This document shows, in pieces, positions 62,790 to 64,000 of a stretch of DNA of 64,000 bases. Every line of letters starts with the position of its first letter. The first letter of the stretch is position 1. A model generated the notes under the pieces. It worked only from the letters and a program-made list of their open reading frames with translations, did no database searches and was not told the origin of the DNA. This DNA comes from Nevskiaceae bacterium (GTDB lineage Bacteria > Pseudomonadota > Gammaproteobacteria > Nevskiales > Nevskiaceae), in contig SCVA01000046.1 in the NCBI GenBank assembly GCA_004297005.1, positions 1 through 64,000 on the forward strand, given 5' to 3'. The position numbers and the translations under genes were made by a program.

Positions 62790-64000
<1,211 letters not shown>

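Overview
The window is 64 kb of high-GC, densely packed bacterial chromosome. Gene content and order point to a gammaproteobacterium of the Xanthomonadales/Lysobacterales type. The support is rsmG-parA-parB next to an atpI-led ATP synthase operon, pilT-pilU, a large NAD-dependent glutamate dehydrogenase, a transglutaminase/DUF2126 protein, and an OmpA protein with a calcium-binding linker. No single marker fixes the genus, so this is an inference. Both window edges cut genes: map (methionine aminopeptidase) on the left and atpA on the right.

Layout. 1-2,060: map, an exported orphan of lower GC, a transposase relic and a parDE toxin-antitoxin pair; this looks like a small acquired patch. 2,200-10,203: a stress-type ABC efflux operon (secreted repeat protein, MacA-like adaptor, ATPase, two MacB/FtsX-type permeases, an NtrC-type regulator and a histidine kinase). 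It is preceded by a near-consensus sigma-54 promoter and a cluster of TGTCCG/CGGACA half-sites. 10,221-11,877: a DGPF/YCII protein and an ECF42-type sigma factor, with a matching ECF42-like promoter. 12,023-14,648: an ADHFE1-like iron alcohol dehydrogenase, a hot-dog thioesterase, a 371-bp multi-hairpin MITE that supplies the thioesterase stop codon, and a DUF4399 protein. 14,730-20,776: rpiA, yggS, pilT, pilU, a third PilT/PilU-family ATPase, rplM-rpsI and tRNA-Gln. 20,805-30,039: envelope and orphan genes, including an OmpA-like protein, two lipoproteins around a thiolase, and two tandem thioredoxin-fold proteins with broken active sites fused to an NTF2-like domain. 30,058-43,741: a transglutaminase protein, a CvrA-type K+/H+ antiporter and the complete kdp potassium locus (small membrane ORF, kdpF, A, B, C, D, E) with a KdpE-box-like direct repeat. 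43,782-47,980: a sugar-type ABC importer. 48,076-55,956: leucine dehydrogenase, pncC, the 1,605-residue glutamate dehydrogenase and an outer-membrane protein. 56,033-64,000: yccA, rsmG-parA-parB, a short-chain dehydrogenase and the atp operon.

The most striking points are these. First, the efflux operon appears to be a self-activating sigma-54 circuit with a kinase that has almost no periplasmic domain, a proteobacterial arrangement that resembles Bce-type sensing modules. Second, a perfect intrinsic-terminator hairpin is written inside the signal-peptide codons of a lipoprotein gene that overlaps the thiolase stop. Third, the tandem thioredoxin/NTF2 proteins lack one or both redox cysteines. 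Fourth, the MITE provides the end of a coding sequence. Fifth, three retraction-type pilus ATPases lie in a row. All calls come from reading sequence and translations; no database search was run.
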